From: Achromobacter sp. Root83
GTDB taxonomy: Bacteria > Pseudomonadota > Gammaproteobacteria > Burkholderiales > Burkholderiaceae_B
NCBI RefSeq assembly: GCF_001428845.1
Contig: NZ_LMIU01000022.1
Location: 681,030-745,029 of the forward strand
DNA length: 64,000 nucleotides
Direction: 5' to 3'
Part shown: one piece after another, positions 1 through 8,748 of the stretch
Layout of the letters: every line of letters starts with the position of its first letter
Position numbering within the stretch: position 1 is the first letter of the stretch
Translations under genes and position numbers: made by a program
The notes under the pieces: generated by a model
The model's input: only the letters and a program-made list of their open reading frames with translations
Told to the model about the DNA's origin: nothing
Databases searched by the model: none

Positions 1-74
1 GCCTGCTGGTGCAAACGCCCGAGGGCGCCACGCCGATCCTGGTCGGTGAAATTTCGATTCGACGCCAAGCATGA
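1..74 (+). CDS. birA: Biotin--protein ligase BirA, C-terminal end (partial)
   Basis: The window opens inside a reading frame (codons in phase with base 3) that ends at a TGA at 72-74. Its last residues, [20 protein letters not shown] then RQA, look like the C-terminal beta-barrel of bifunctional or monofunctional biotin protein ligases, which attach biotin to carboxylase carrier proteins. Its stop overlaps the coaX start as ATGA, and birA-coaX is the usual order in Bordetella and relatives. Only about 24 codons are visible, so the call rests mainly on position. Confidence 0.6.
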   Translation, partial: LLVQTPEGATPILVGEISIRRQA

Positions 75-877
75 TTATTCTCATCGACTCCGGCAACAGC
101 CGCCTGAAGGTGGGTTGGCTGGACGCCAGCAACCCGGACATGCCGCGCGAACCGGCGGCCGTCGCCTTCGACGGTCTCGACCTCGACGCGCTGGACGGCT
201 GGCTGGCGGCGCTGCCCCGCCCGCCGTTGCGCGCGCTGGGCGTGAACGTGGCCGGCGCCGCTCGCGGCACGGCCATCGCCGCCATTCTTCAAAAGCACGG
301 CTGCGCGGTGACGTGGTCGCTGTCGCAGGCCACCACGCTGGGTTTGGTCAACAGTTATCGCACGCCCACCCAGCTTGGCGCGGACCGCTGGGCGTCGTTG
401 CTGGGCGTGCTGTCGCGCCTGCCTGGCGCCCATCCCCCCTTCGTGCTGGCCAGCTTCGGCACCGCCACCACCATCGACACCGTCGGCCCCGACAACGTAT
501 TCGCCGGCGGGCTGATCCTGCCCGGCCCGGCCATGATGCGGCACGCGCTGGCCCATGGCACCGCCAACCTGCCGATCGCCAACGGCCAGGTCGTACCCTA
601 TCCCACGGATACGCACGAGGCCATCGCTTCCGGCATCGCCGCGGCCCAGGCCGGCGCCGTCGTGCGCCAATGGCTGGCCGGGCGCCAGCGCTACGGCCAG
701 ACCCCGCAGATCTATGCGGCGGGCGGCGGCTGGCCCGAGGTGCACCAGGAAATCGAACGGCTGCTGGCGGACGCGGGAGGAGCCTTCGGCGCCGCGCCGG
801 TGCCGGTGTATCTGGACCACCCGGTCCTGGACGGCCTGGCCGCGGTCGCGCGCGCCACCCTGGACGCCATCCCCTGA
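71..877 (+). CDS. coaX: Type III pantothenate kinase (CoaX/Baf)
   Basis: The 268-residue protein phosphorylates pantothenate, the first step of coenzyme A synthesis, in the cytoplasm. The N-terminal DSGNSRLK phosphate-binding motif starts at residue 6, GADRW is at 103-107 with the conserved acidic residue D105, and SFGTATTID is at 128-136; all are type III PanK signatures. The length fits the family. The start overlaps the birA stop by four bases (ATGA), which suggests translational coupling. In Bordetella pertussis the same protein is Baf, found as a factor that raises Bvg-dependent toxin gene expression (established knowledge, not visible here). Confidence 0.93.
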   Translation: MIILIDSGNSRLKVGWLDASNPDMPREPAAVAFDGLDLDALDGWLAALPRPPLRALGVNVAGAARGTAIAAILQKHGCAVTWSLSQATTLGLVNSYRTPTQLGADRWASLLGVLSRLPGAHPPFVLASFGTATTIDTVGPDNVFAGGLILPGPAMMRHALAHGTANLPIANGQVVPYPTDTHEAIASGIAAAQAGAVVRQWLAGRQRYGQTPQIYAAGGGWPEVHQEIERLLADAGGAFGAAPVPVYLDHPVLDGLAAVARATLDAIP

Positions 878-890
878 ACGAGGGCCCCGC

Positions 891-1055
891 ATGCGAGTGC
901 TCTTCATCCTGATCCTGCTGGCGAACCTGGGGGCCTACGCGCTGGGCCAGGGCTGGCTGGGCGCGCGTCCGGAAGACGAGGGACGCGATACCCGCCGCTT
1001 CAGCCAGGAGCTCAATCCGGGCGCCGTGACGCTGGTGCCTAGACAGGCCCCCTAG
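891..1055 (+). CDS. Small single-pass membrane protein of unknown function
   Basis: A 54-codon reading frame begins 13 bases after coaX with ATG at 891. The N-terminus (MRVLFILILLANLGAYALGQ) is one hydrophobic helix that could be a membrane anchor or uncleaved signal. The rest is short, polar and charged, ending in PRQAP. Nothing identifies a domain. Its tight spacing behind coaX argues for a real third gene of the birA-coaX transcript. It could be the anchor of a shortened SPOR-type protein, but the SPOR domain is absent. It converges on waaA, whose stop lies 17 bases away. Confidence 0.6.
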   Translation: MRVLFILILLANLGAYALGQGWLGARPEDEGRDTRRFSQELNPGAVTLVPRQAP

Positions 1056-1071
1056 CAACTGCCCCTTGCGG

Positions 1072-2346
1072 TCAGTCCAGCCACGGCCCCAACGCGTCCA
1101 GCGTTCGCCGGGTCGCGCCGGCGTGCATATCGAACCAGGTCCGCGCGGCCCGGCTCGCGCGCTGCCGCCGCGTGTCGTCGGCCAGCAAGGCCATCGCGAT
1201 ATCCACCGCCTGCGCCGCGCCGGGTGCCCGCTGCGCGGCGCCCGCTTCAATGGCGTCTTCCGCCGCCTGCTGGAAATTGAATGTATGCGGTCCGACGATG
1301 ACGGGCACGCCGGCCGCACAGGCCTCGATCAGGTTCTGCCCGCCCAAGGGGGCAAAGCTTCCCGCCACGATCGCCACATCCGAGGCGGCGTAATAGAACG
1401 CCATCTCGCCCAGCGAGTCGCCCAGCAGTACCGCGATCTCCGGCCCCGGCTCGGCGCCGTCGGATCGTCTGGCAAACGGCAGGCCGGCGTCGGCCAGCAG
1501 GCGGGCGGCCTCCTCGAACCGCTGGGGATGGCGGGGGATCAGCAGGAACAGAGGCGCCCCCGGCGTTCCGGAATGCCGCTTGATGGCGTCGATGAAGGGG
1601 CCGTCCTCGCCCTCTCGCGTGCTGGCGACCGCGACCACCGGCCTGCCCAGCTTCCCGCGCCATGCCTGCCCGGCCTGCACCTGCGGCGCCGGCAGGACCA
1701 GATCGAATTTCAGGTTTCCCGTGACAACGGGCGCGGGCGCGCCCGCCTGAGCCAGCCGCGCCGCATCCTCCGCCGTTTGAGCCAGCACCGCATCCAGCCC
1801 GGCCAGGGCCTCGCGCATCACGCTGCCCATCCTGCCCGCCTGGCGCAGGGACGACGCGGAATAGCGGGCGCTGACCAAGGCCATCGGCACCTTCGCGCGG
1901 CGGGCGGCCGCCAGCAGATTGGGCCAGATCTCGCGTTCCACCAACAGGCCGCAACGCGGCTGGCGGTTCGCCATGAAGCGGCGGGTCGCACCGGGAAAAT
2001 CGTAGGGTAGCCAGGCCTGCCGGAGCTGGCCCCGGGCCATGGCGTCCTGGAACAGGCGTGCGCCTTCGGCGCGGCCGGTCGCCGTCATGTGCGTCAGCAG
2101 CACGGGCAGGCCACGGTCCAGCAGCGCCTGCAGCAGCGGCTGCGCGGCGCGGGTTTCGCCCAGGCTGACGGCATGCACCCACACAGGGGTCTTCAGCGGG
2201 TCGGACGGCCCCGACTGGGCGCGGCCGAAGCGTTCGGGTGAGAAGATCTCCCACTGCCCACCCGCGCGCTTGGCGCGGCGGGCCATCCATAACCAGACCA
2301 GGGGCGCCAACGCTCTGAGCGCCAGCGTGTAGACGCCGCGGTTCAT
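1072..2346 (-). CDS. waaA: 3-deoxy-D-manno-octulosonic acid (Kdo) transferase
   Basis: WaaA (KdtA) transfers Kdo from CMP-Kdo to lipid A precursor at the inner face of the inner membrane, starting the LPS core. The 424-residue protein has the expected N-terminal membrane anchor (VYTLALRALAPLVWLW), then WVHAVSLGET near residues 56-65 carrying the conserved catalytic-type Glu, and a GT-B fold with a C-terminal nucleotide-sugar site (PLGGQNLIEACAAGVPVIVGP). The length is normal for the family. It starts one base after the waaC stop, so waaC-waaA form one transcript. How many Kdo residues it adds cannot be told from sequence. Confidence 0.95.
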   Translation of the reverse strand: MNRGVYTLALRALAPLVWLWMARRAKRAGGQWEIFSPERFGRAQSGPSDPLKTPVWVHAVSLGETRAAQPLLQALLDRGLPVLLTHMTATGRAEGARLFQDAMARGQLRQAWLPYDFPGATRRFMANRQPRCGLLVEREIWPNLLAAARRAKVPMALVSARYSASSLRQAGRMGSVMREALAGLDAVLAQTAEDAARLAQAGAPAPVVTGNLKFDLVLPAPQVQAGQAWRGKLGRPVVAVASTREGEDGPFIDAIKRHSGTPGAPLFLLIPRHPQRFEEAARLLADAGLPFARRSDGAEPGPEIAVLLGDSLGEMAFYYAASDVAIVAGSFAPLGGQNLIEACAAGVPVIVGPHTFNFQQAAEDAIEAGAAQRAPGAAQAVDIAMALLADDTRRQRASRAARTWFDMHAGATRRTLDALGPWLD

Positions 2347-2347
2347 G

Positions 2348-3385
2348 TTACTGGGCCGCCAACGCCTGCTCCACCGAGGCCATCACCGCCTCCCGCGAAG
2401 GCGAAGCGCCCCGGTCGCCCAGGCTGGCCGTGTAGTTCGAACCCACCAGAGGGGTTCTCACCGGGGTGGAGGCGCGGTAGATGCCGATGGTGGGACGGCC
2501 CAGGGCCGCCGACAGGTGCGTCAGCCCGCTGTCCAGGCCCACCATCAGCCGGGAGCCAGCCAGCAGCCGCGCGACCGCGCTCAGGTCCATGCGCGGCATC
2601 ACCTCGGCGCCGTCCATCCCCGCCACGAGCAGGCTGGCGCGTTCGGCCTCCTGGTCGTTGCCCGCCAGCAGCTTCAACGTGCAGCCGGCTTCGCGCAGAC
2701 GGCGAAAGACCGCGCGCCAGTCTTCTTCCGGCCACAGTTTGTCGTTGCGGCTGGCCGACGGCATGATCACCGCATAGCCGCGATCGGTATCCAGGTGATG
2801 AAGACGGGGGAGCTCGGTGGTATTCAGCCCGGCGCTGCCCACCTCCAGCGTGGGTTCGGGCGCCTGCGTCGCCTGGCGGGCAAACGCCTGCAGGCCGAAA
2901 TCCGGAAGGCCGGCATGCTGATAGCCGAAGGCCAGCCCCGCCAGCTTGCGCTGACGGATCACCGCGGGCTGCCAGAATTCCACGCGGTGGCGCACGTTGT
3001 AGAAGAGCGAGGCCAGCGGTTCGCGCGCCGAACGCCAGTCCAGTCCATGCCGCACGCCGCGCGCCTGGCGCACCAGCCATGCAGACTTCAACAGGGCCTG
3101 CATATCCAGGACGATGTCGTACTGCACCGAACGCAGGCGTTCGCGCAGGGCGCGGCGCTCGGCCCGCACCTGCGCGGACCACCACGACTTGCGCCAGCGT
3201 CGGTGTGCAACCTTGATGACCTGATTGACGGCCGGATGCCAGGCAGGGATATCGGCAAAGGCTTCCTCCGCGATCCAATCGATCTGGGCATCCGGGACAT
3301 GGCGGGCTATGTCGGATATCGCCGGCAGTATGTGCACGAGATCGCCTAAGGACGAGGTTCGGACTATGAGAATGCGGGTGGGCAT
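2348..3385 (-). CDS. waaC: Lipopolysaccharide heptosyltransferase I
   Basis: WaaC (GT9) adds the first L-glycero-D-manno-heptose to Kdo. I chose ATG at 3385, giving 345 residues that begin MPTRILIVRTSSLGDLVHIL, the standard N-terminus of the family; the frame stays open upstream, but the extra 77 codons do not resemble the family. LVGLDSGLTHLSAALGRPTIG near the C-terminus is the ADP-heptose-binding region (GLDSGLTHL). The gene is followed at once by waaA. Its start faces the O-antigen chain-length gene across 281 bases, a divergent promoter region. Confidence 0.95.
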   Translation of the reverse strand: MPTRILIVRTSSLGDLVHILPAISDIARHVPDAQIDWIAEEAFADIPAWHPAVNQVIKVAHRRWRKSWWSAQVRAERRALRERLRSVQYDIVLDMQALLKSAWLVRQARGVRHGLDWRSAREPLASLFYNVRHRVEFWQPAVIRQRKLAGLAFGYQHAGLPDFGLQAFARQATQAPEPTLEVGSAGLNTTELPRLHHLDTDRGYAVIMPSASRNDKLWPEEDWRAVFRRLREAGCTLKLLAGNDQEAERASLLVAGMDGAEVMPRMDLSAVARLLAGSRLMVGLDSGLTHLSAALGRPTIGIYRASTPVRTPLVGSNYTASLGDRGASPSREAVMASVEQALAAQ

Positions 3386-3666
3386 CAAAGCAAAGACGGT
3401 TCTGTCGGAAAAGCGAATGTACAACACAACGCTCACCCCGCCCCCTCCGGGTTCATGATCGGGTTGACGGCGGGGCGCCGAGCAGTGATCCGCTCGCTGT
3501 ATGACGGTTACCGCCAGACCGCTGGGGCTTGCGCTTTGCGCCCCGTTACACATCCCGCGGAGGCCTATCGGGCATAATATGGCGGTCAGAATCCCCGCAT
3601 TGTGCGATCTGGCCAAAAATTATCCTCGAAAGCCGCGCCAGACCGTGCTTTTTCACGGCGACAAAG
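3386..3666. promoter_or_regulatory. Divergent intergenic region between waaC and the Wzz-like gene
   Basis: This 281-base stretch separates two divergent genes and must hold promoters for core synthesis on one side and the O-antigen chain-length gene on the other. A CATAAT resembling a -10 box lies at 3573-3578 on the plus strand, but no good -35 sits 16-18 bases before it. I see no coding sequence; the frames that read through it are upstream extensions of the flanking genes. Confidence 0.4.
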
Positions 3667-4530
3667 ATGACATCGAATAATATGCCGACAAAACCCGTCG
3701 ATTTTCCAAACGTTATTGACCTGCTAATTTCCTATTGGAAATTATTACTTGTGGCGATCATTCTAGGCGCCATTATTGGCGTCAGCCTGGCGCCAAAACG
3801 TCCCCCGATATGGACGTCCGGCGCCCTGGTTAGACTTGCCCAGATCACCGGCCCCGCGCCGCTCGTCGATGCCGCCACGGTGACAGCCATCGTGCAACAA
3901 CCCAGCTTTGTCAGCGACGCGCTCGAAAAGGCCGGCCTGCCGCGCGACGTGTACGCGGACCCGAAATCGAGCCTGGCGCAAAGAACCCTCGTCGCCATTC
4001 CGCAGCGCAGCCCGAACCTGCTTCAGTTGCAGGTCCAGGGATATGCGCCGGAAGACGCCAAGCGCATCATTGAAGGCGCAGTGGCCACGCTGCAGCAACA
4101 AACGGCAGAACCCTTCGAAGACGGCATTCAGGAACGCAAACGCAGGCTTGCAGAACTGGAAACACAACTGGCCAATAACGTCGCGGAGCGCAATGCGGTC
4201 ATCGGCGCGCTCAAGTCGGGCCAGTTGCCGACCAACACCCATTTGCCGGACACGCTGGTCATTTCGTACGTGCTGCGCGGCAATGAAATCGAGTCGGGCC
4301 GCCTGCACAGTATGATAAGCGCCTTGCAGGACCAGTTGAATCCCACCCGCACCTTCAACACCAAGCTGGCCGCCCCGGTCTCGGTTGCTCCGGTGGCGCA
4401 AGGCGGCGGCAAGCTGGTCAGCGCCGCAGTCGGCGCGCTGTTCGGATTAGTCCTTGCTTTTGCGCTCGCCCTGGTTCAAACGATGGTGCGTGCGCGGCGT
4501 CCGCTGAGCACACTCATCAACCGCGGCTGA
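3667..4530 (+). CDS. Wzz-like O-antigen chain length determinant
   Basis: The 287-residue inner-membrane protein has the polysaccharide co-polymerase layout. A cytoplasmic N-terminus is followed by a first transmembrane helix at about residues 20-40 (SYWKLLLVAIILGAIIGVSL), a long periplasmic helical part, and a second helix near the C-terminus (LVSAAVGALFGLVLAFALAL). FPNVIDLLISYWKLL is a typical Wzz N-terminal motif. Start ATG 3667 was preferred; ATG 3682 is possible, and the longer open frame is not family-like. The family controls the length of Wzy-made chains, which fits the flippase and polymerase candidates nearby. At 287 residues it is somewhat short for a Wzz. Confidence 0.8.
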   Translation: MTSNNMPTKPVDFPNVIDLLISYWKLLLVAIILGAIIGVSLAPKRPPIWTSGALVRLAQITGPAPLVDAATVTAIVQQPSFVSDALEKAGLPRDVYADPKSSLAQRTLVAIPQRSPNLLQLQVQGYAPEDAKRIIEGAVATLQQQTAEPFEDGIQERKRRLAELETQLANNVAERNAVIGALKSGQLPTNTHLPDTLVISYVLRGNEIESGRLHSMISALQDQLNPTRTFNTKLAAPVSVAPVAQGGGKLVSAAVGALFGLVLAFALALVQTMVRARRPLSTLINRG

Positions 4531-4548
4531 CAGTGCTGGTTGCAAATC

Positions 4549-5763
4549 ATGTCGCACGCTGACACGCTTACGGCCCATCCCCATCCGGACAACGGCTCCA
4601 GGATGGCGAAGCTGTTGGCGACTGGCGCGTTTTCCGTCATCTTCCCGGCCTACATTGCCTACCAGATCCTGGTGCAGAAAGCCGTCATCCGCCCTTATTT
4701 GGGCGGGTACTTCACCGCCGGTATCGCATTAGCCCTGCCGCTGCTACTGCTCGCAGCCTACGCGGGCGCACGCCCGCGCGTGCGCGCAGATCTGGTGGAA
4801 TGGCTGTTCCTGCTGTTCATGACGCTGTTCGGCCTTAGCGTCGCCCAGGGCCTATTTCTACAGGTGTCGCCGGATATCGTGCGGCCCAATGCCCTCGCCT
4901 GGGTCACATTCGTCGTGCTCTACCTGTTCGGAGCTCTGTTCCCGTGGGGCAACATGGCCGCGACGTGCTGGGCGCAATTGATCTTCCTGGGCCTGCTGCC
5001 ACTGATCCTACTCAACTCCACGGGCGGCCAGCTGATTGGCGGGGGCTACATCGCGCCAGAAATCGGCATGGAATTGAATTATCAGGCCGTCGCGATGGCA
5101 TTCATCGTGATAGCGCTGGCGGCGATTCCGCCGGCACGCGTGCTGGTCAGATACGGCGCCTATGCTTTCGCAATTCTCTCGCTGTACATGATAGGTGCAC
5201 GTTCCGAATTCGTGGCCTTCGTCATCATGTGCGCCGTGATTGAATTCTGCATGGCCAAACGCAAGGTGCTTCTGGTCGCATTGGGCATTGCCGGGCTAAT
5301 CGCTCTGCTATGGCTGGCCCATACGATGTTCGGCACGCTGCCGGGCAGCCGCATTCTAGGCTTGTCGGATATCAATGATGACCCCTCGGTCATCGCCCGG
5401 GCGGCGTTGACGACCAATGCCTGGCTATCGATCTCCAACGCCCCGATCATGGGTAACTATGGCAGCTACCTGCCTGGCAACTACGCCCACAACATACTGT
5501 CCGCGTGGGTCGACATGGGTTATGCGGGCCTCGTGACCCTGGTGCTTCTACTGGTGTTCGCCGGCACCAGCCTTATCCTGGCCTACCGGCACATGATCCG
5601 CACACCGGTGTTCCTGGTGACAGCGGCGCTGCTGGCGGCGAACCTGGTGCTGCTGCTGGTCGCCAAGCACTACACCTATCAGTTGTTGCCGATCGCGCTG
5701 GGCGCCTATCGCAGCTTGCGGCTCCAGAACGCGCGAATGCAAGAGGCCGCTCAAGTCAGCTAG
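4549..5763 (+). CDS. O-antigen polymerase/ligase-like polytopic membrane protein (Wzy or WaaL)
   Basis: The 404-residue protein is almost entirely hydrophobic, with roughly ten to twelve predicted membrane helices and one larger periplasmic loop before the last helices. That loop carries GSYLPGNYAHNILSAW, resembling the His-containing motif of the O-antigen ligase/polymerase (Wzy_C/WaaL) superfamily. Start ATG 4549 was chosen over an upstream in-frame TTG at 4540. It follows the Wzz-like gene by 18 bases. Since the locus has Wzx and Wzz, a Wzy polymerase is expected, and this is the only candidate in the window; a WaaL ligase is the alternative. It ends 61 bases from the convergent minus-strand operon. 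Confidence 0.75.
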   Translation: MSHADTLTAHPHPDNGSRMAKLLATGAFSVIFPAYIAYQILVQKAVIRPYLGGYFTAGIALALPLLLLAAYAGARPRVRADLVEWLFLLFMTLFGLSVAQGLFLQVSPDIVRPNALAWVTFVVLYLFGALFPWGNMAATCWAQLIFLGLLPLILLNSTGGQLIGGGYIAPEIGMELNYQAVAMAFIVIALAAIPPARVLVRYGAYAFAILSLYMIGARSEFVAFVIMCAVIEFCMAKRKVLLVALGIAGLIALLWLAHTMFGTLPGSRILGLSDINDDPSVIARAALTTNAWLSISNAPIMGNYGSYLPGNYAHNILSAWVDMGYAGLVTLVLLLVFAGTSLILAYRHMIRTPVFLVTAALLAANLVLLLVAKHYTYQLLPIALGAYRSLRLQNARMQEAAQVS

Positions 5764-5824
5764 GCCCGCCGGCCTCGGGACCAGAGGCGGGTTGCCGCCC
5801 CTCCCCGGATCCGGTCTGCTCGGA

Positions 5825-6700
5825 TCACTCCACGTGCCGGATGTGCTTGGCGGGATTGCCCGCCACAATGCTCTTGTCCTCGACATTGCGCACGACCACC
5901 GCGCCTAACCCCACGACGGCTTTTTCGCCTATCTTCAGTTGGTTCAGCACCGACGCATTAGGCGCGACCCAGGCCTGCCCACCGATGCGCACCCCGCCGC
6001 TAATTTCTGCACAAGCGATCACGAACGCATCTTCGCCCACTTCGACGTTATGCGCGATATGCACATGATCGTCGATCTTCGCGCCGCGGCGGATCCACGT
6101 ATCGCCCAGCGTTCCCCGGCACACGGTAGTCAGCGAGCCGATCTCCACGTCCTCCTCGATGATGACGCGACCCAGATGGGGAAGCCGCAAGGCCTTACCG
6201 TCAACATCGCGCTCGAAGCCGAATCCGTCTTCTCCGACGACAGCGCAGGATTTAATGATGCTGCGCGCGCCAATGACGACTTCGTCCTGGATGACGACAT
6301 TGTGGAGGATGCGCGCGCCCTCACCGATCACCACGCCCTTGCCCAGCACGACGTTCTGGCCGATGACGGCGGTGGGGTGTATGACCGGTTCCGCCTGGGA
6401 CCACTCATAACCCGCCACCGATTCGATGAACGACAGCGCCCGCGCAAAGTCGAGCCGGGGTGTCGCCGACACCAGCGCATGCCCCTTCACCAGCCCTGCA
6501 TGTTCCGCCGCGACGATCACCACAGCATCCGCCTGGGCCTTCTCCGCCCAAGCGCCGGATTTCGCAAAGCACAAGGCTCCCGCGATCGCCTGGTCCACCG
6601 GCGAGATGGACGTTATCGGGACATCGTCAGTCAGCGTCTCCAGGCCGAGGTGTCGGGCGACGTCATTGGCCGATACCGGCTTGCTTACTGCTCTACCCAT
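5825..6700 (-). CDS. LpxD-like sugar N-acyltransferase (left-handed beta-helix)
   Basis: The 291-residue protein has an N-terminal LpxD-like domain (VSANDVARHLGLETLT onward) and then hexapeptide repeats from about residue 105 to the end. It keeps the LpxD signature GEDGFGFERD and the IAHNV motif with the likely catalytic His at 217. True LpxD is about 340-360 residues and sits with lpxA/lpxB, so this shorter copy in an O-antigen operon is best read as a paralogue that N-acylates an amino sugar nucleotide. The acyl donor is unknown. Its start overlaps the PIG-L deacetylase gene by 16 bases, suggesting consecutive steps. It is the last gene of the minus-strand operon. Confidence 0.8.
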   Translation of the reverse strand: MGRAVSKPVSANDVARHLGLETLTDDVPITSISPVDQAIAGALCFAKSGAWAEKAQADAVVIVAAEHAGLVKGHALVSATPRLDFARALSFIESVAGYEWSQAEPVIHPTAVIGQNVVLGKGVVIGEGARILHNVVIQDEVVIGARSIIKSCAVVGEDGFGFERDVDGKALRLPHLGRVIIEEDVEIGSLTTVCRGTLGDTWIRRGAKIDDHVHIAHNVEVGEDAFVIACAEISGGVRIGGQAWVAPNASVLNQLKIGEKAVVGLGAVVVRNVEDKSIVAGNPAKHIRHVE

Positions 6701-7317
6701 CGGATCACCTCAAATGCTTCCGCATAACGCATGCCGACCTGGCAACCGCGCTGTACCGCCAGGCTGTGGATCAACTCATCGTAATTCGGCGCGCGGAAAG
6801 CCTGGGACTTATAGGCCGCCAGCGCGCGTATCTTGCACTGCAGATGTTCTTCTTCCACGCCGTGAAAAAACGTCAGGTCCGTGTGGCGGTTGTTCCACGG
6901 AATCTCATAGCCCAGAATAGTTGCGCGCTTGAAAGCCCTGAAAGCCTCGCGATTGATGACTTCATGATCCTGGTGCGTATCGTAGGAATTCGGGCCCACC
7001 ACCACATCGGGGTCGATTTCCTTGCGCAACTTAACCATGGCTTCGAGGATTTCCTGACGGTCGCGCGGAAAGTACCGGACGCGGAACTGGAACACCTGCA
7101 AACGCTCCGCGGGCAGGTTGATTTCCTTGGCGGCATCGACGATCTCCGTGCGCAGGATATCCTGCGGCAGGCCGGCGGGCACGGACTCCTCGGCAGCCGA
7201 AAACGCCGCGTAATACACCTCATGCCCTTGGGCTGCCCATTTGGCCATCGAAGCGCCGCAGCCCCATTCACCATCATCCGTGTGAGGGCCTAGGACCAGA
7301 TACTTCTTCTTCAACAT
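6685..7317 (-). CDS. PIG-L/LmbE family N-deacetylase
   Basis: This family removes N-acetyl groups from GlcNAc-type sugars with a Zn ion. The 210-residue protein shows PHTDD (H12, D14, D15), a variant of the usual PHPDD, and THQDH (H115, D117, H118), the second metal motif. Start ATG 7317 is preferred because AGGAG lies five bases upstream; an earlier ATG at 7332 would translate that ribosome site. It overlaps the LpxD-like gene, so deacetylation followed by re-acylation of the same sugar is a reasonable inference. The substrate may be a sugar nucleotide or a lipid-linked sugar. Confidence 0.87.
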   Translation of the reverse strand: MLKKKYLVLGPHTDDGEWGCGASMAKWAAQGHEVYYAAFSAAEESVPAGLPQDILRTEIVDAAKEINLPAERLQVFQFRVRYFPRDRQEILEAMVKLRKEIDPDVVVGPNSYDTHQDHEVINREAFRAFKRATILGYEIPWNNRHTDLTFFHGVEEEHLQCKIRALAAYKSQAFRAPNYDELIHSLAVQRGCQVGMRYAEAFEVIRWVEQ

Positions 7318-7380
7318 ATTCTCCTGGAACAAATCAGAACGCGTTCAGCGCTGCATTCTCTGGTTTCCGATCCGGCAGCC

Positions 7381-8748
7381 TTAGCGCAGCACTGCCTCAT
7401 ACGTTTGCTTCGCCGATTCGCTATCTAGGGTGGAATTATGCCAAAGCAGCGTAAAACACCCTTGGACGGCCTCGCAGGTGTTGCGAAGCTGGCGCAACTT
7501 GTGCACGGCCGGCTCGCCCAGCCCCAAACCCATGTAATAGGGTTCGATGATGGTGGCTTCCATCGCCACCAGCGGCCGGATGCGGACATTCAGGCTGCGA
7601 TTCGCATTGGCGTCATAGGCCGGATACTCGAAGCAGGTTCCGCAGCGAAAACCTGCGGCGTCGGCGTAGGACAGCGTCGAATCATAGCTAAATTCCGCAG
7701 CCTCCCATCCGTACAGAGTACGCGGATGCTCCCATCGGAGATAGTGCATTCGGCCGCCCCAGACATCCTGCGTAATGCCTTCTTCCTGGCATACCGCGCG
7801 CAGTCGCGCAGCTTCCGCAACGATCAACTGCGGCTGCTGATAGGTGCCAAAACTGGGATGTAAGCCGATTTCGTGCCCTCGCGCGTGAATCTTGCGCAGC
7901 AGTGCCCGCATGGCGGGATGCTCGATCTCGTAGTCGGCATCCCGGCCAGCGTCCGTCCTGCCGCAGATGAAGTAGAAGGCACTCACCAGACCATGCCTGT
8001 CGGACAGGTCCATCAGCCAATCGAAAGTATTGTTGGGATCGCGCCCGCTGATGGCCGACCGGGATCCGAGGCGCATCGACGGTGCCAGCACGGCACCTGC
8101 GTAGTCGCGGCGCCGCAGCACATCGCCCGCCACCTTGCGCAAGAACGCCGCGGCGGAGCCAAAGGCGTACCGACTGGGCTGATCCACGTCATGAGACAGC
8201 TTCATCGAACTTCGATGCTGAGTGAAGGCGAAGCCTGGCCACTGCAATCGCATGACCTGACCCAGAATATGCAGCCATTCATCCACGATCGGCCGCTCCA
8301 GATAGCCGTGAGCCGCCGCATGCGAAGCCGAACTGGGAAAACGGCCGAAGGCATCCAAGTCCCTACGGCCCAATTCCTCGACACGGGCAAGCGCCCAAAA
8401 GATCAGGCCGAGCACATCGTATCGAATCCGGAACAGGCCATCCGCCCGCTCGATCAGCGGCTTTGCCAACTCCCGCGCGCCGGGCGCGGGCAGCGGCGCG
8501 GACAGCGCCGACGTCCAGCCTTCGCGCTCGGCATCCCAGTGCGCGCACGCCAGATCGGCCCCTGGCTGCGTAAACACGCCGACGTCCGACTGTAGTTCGA
8601 TCCGGCCTTCCGCATCCGCGCGGCGGATGCTCAGCATTCCCGGCGAGGACTCGATCACGAAACCCGGGCCGAACCGTTCGCACAGGATGACCGTCAACCA
8701 CGATTGGGCGGCGGCCGGATACTGCTCCCGCGCAAGCGCACCCGTCAT
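7381..8748 (-). CDS. Polysaccharide deacetylase-like (CE4-type) protein
   Basis: The 455-residue protein has an uncharacterised N-terminal half (about residues 1-170) and a C-terminal CE4-like catalytic half. SHDVDQ at 185-190 supplies the Asp and metal-binding His of the first motif, and HEIGLHPSFGTY (H292, H297) the second. This subclass is long, lacks a signal peptide and occurs in LPS loci, so it probably works in the cytoplasm or on lipid-linked sugar. Its start overlaps the stop of the upstream AAC(3)-like gene by four bases (ATGA), implying coupled translation of a deacetylase and an acetyltransferase. The substrate is unknown. Confidence 0.75.
   Translation of the reverse strand: MTGALAREQYPAAAQSWLTVILCERFGPGFVIESSPGMLSIRRADAEGRIELQSDVGVFTQPGADLACAHWDAEREGWTSALSAPLPAPGARELAKPLIERADGLFRIRYDVLGLIFWALARVEELGRRDLDAFGRFPSSASHAAAHGYLERPIVDEWLHILGQVMRLQWPGFAFTQHRSSMKLSHDVDQPSRYAFGSAAAFLRKVAGDVLRRRDYAGAVLAPSMRLGSRSAISGRDPNNTFDWLMDLSDRHGLVSAFYFICGRTDAGRDADYEIEHPAMRALLRKIHARGHEIGLHPSFGTYQQPQLIVAEAARLRAVCQEEGITQDVWGGRMHYLRWEHPRTLYGWEAAEFSYDSTLSYADAAGFRCGTCFEYPAYDANANRSLNVRIRPLVAMEATIIEPYYMGLGLGEPAVHKLRQLRNTCEAVQGCFTLLWHNSTLDSESAKQTYEAVLR

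Noticed and set aside
46..912. Long plus-strand open frame overlapping coaX in another phase
   Set aside because: It is very rich in Arg, Gly, Pro and Ala, runs across the whole coaX gene and has no family likeness; it is a shadow of GC-rich coding sequence.
3573..3578. CATAAT as a firm -10 promoter box
   Set aside because: No acceptable -35 lies 16-18 bases upstream, so it is mentioned only within the intergenic entry.
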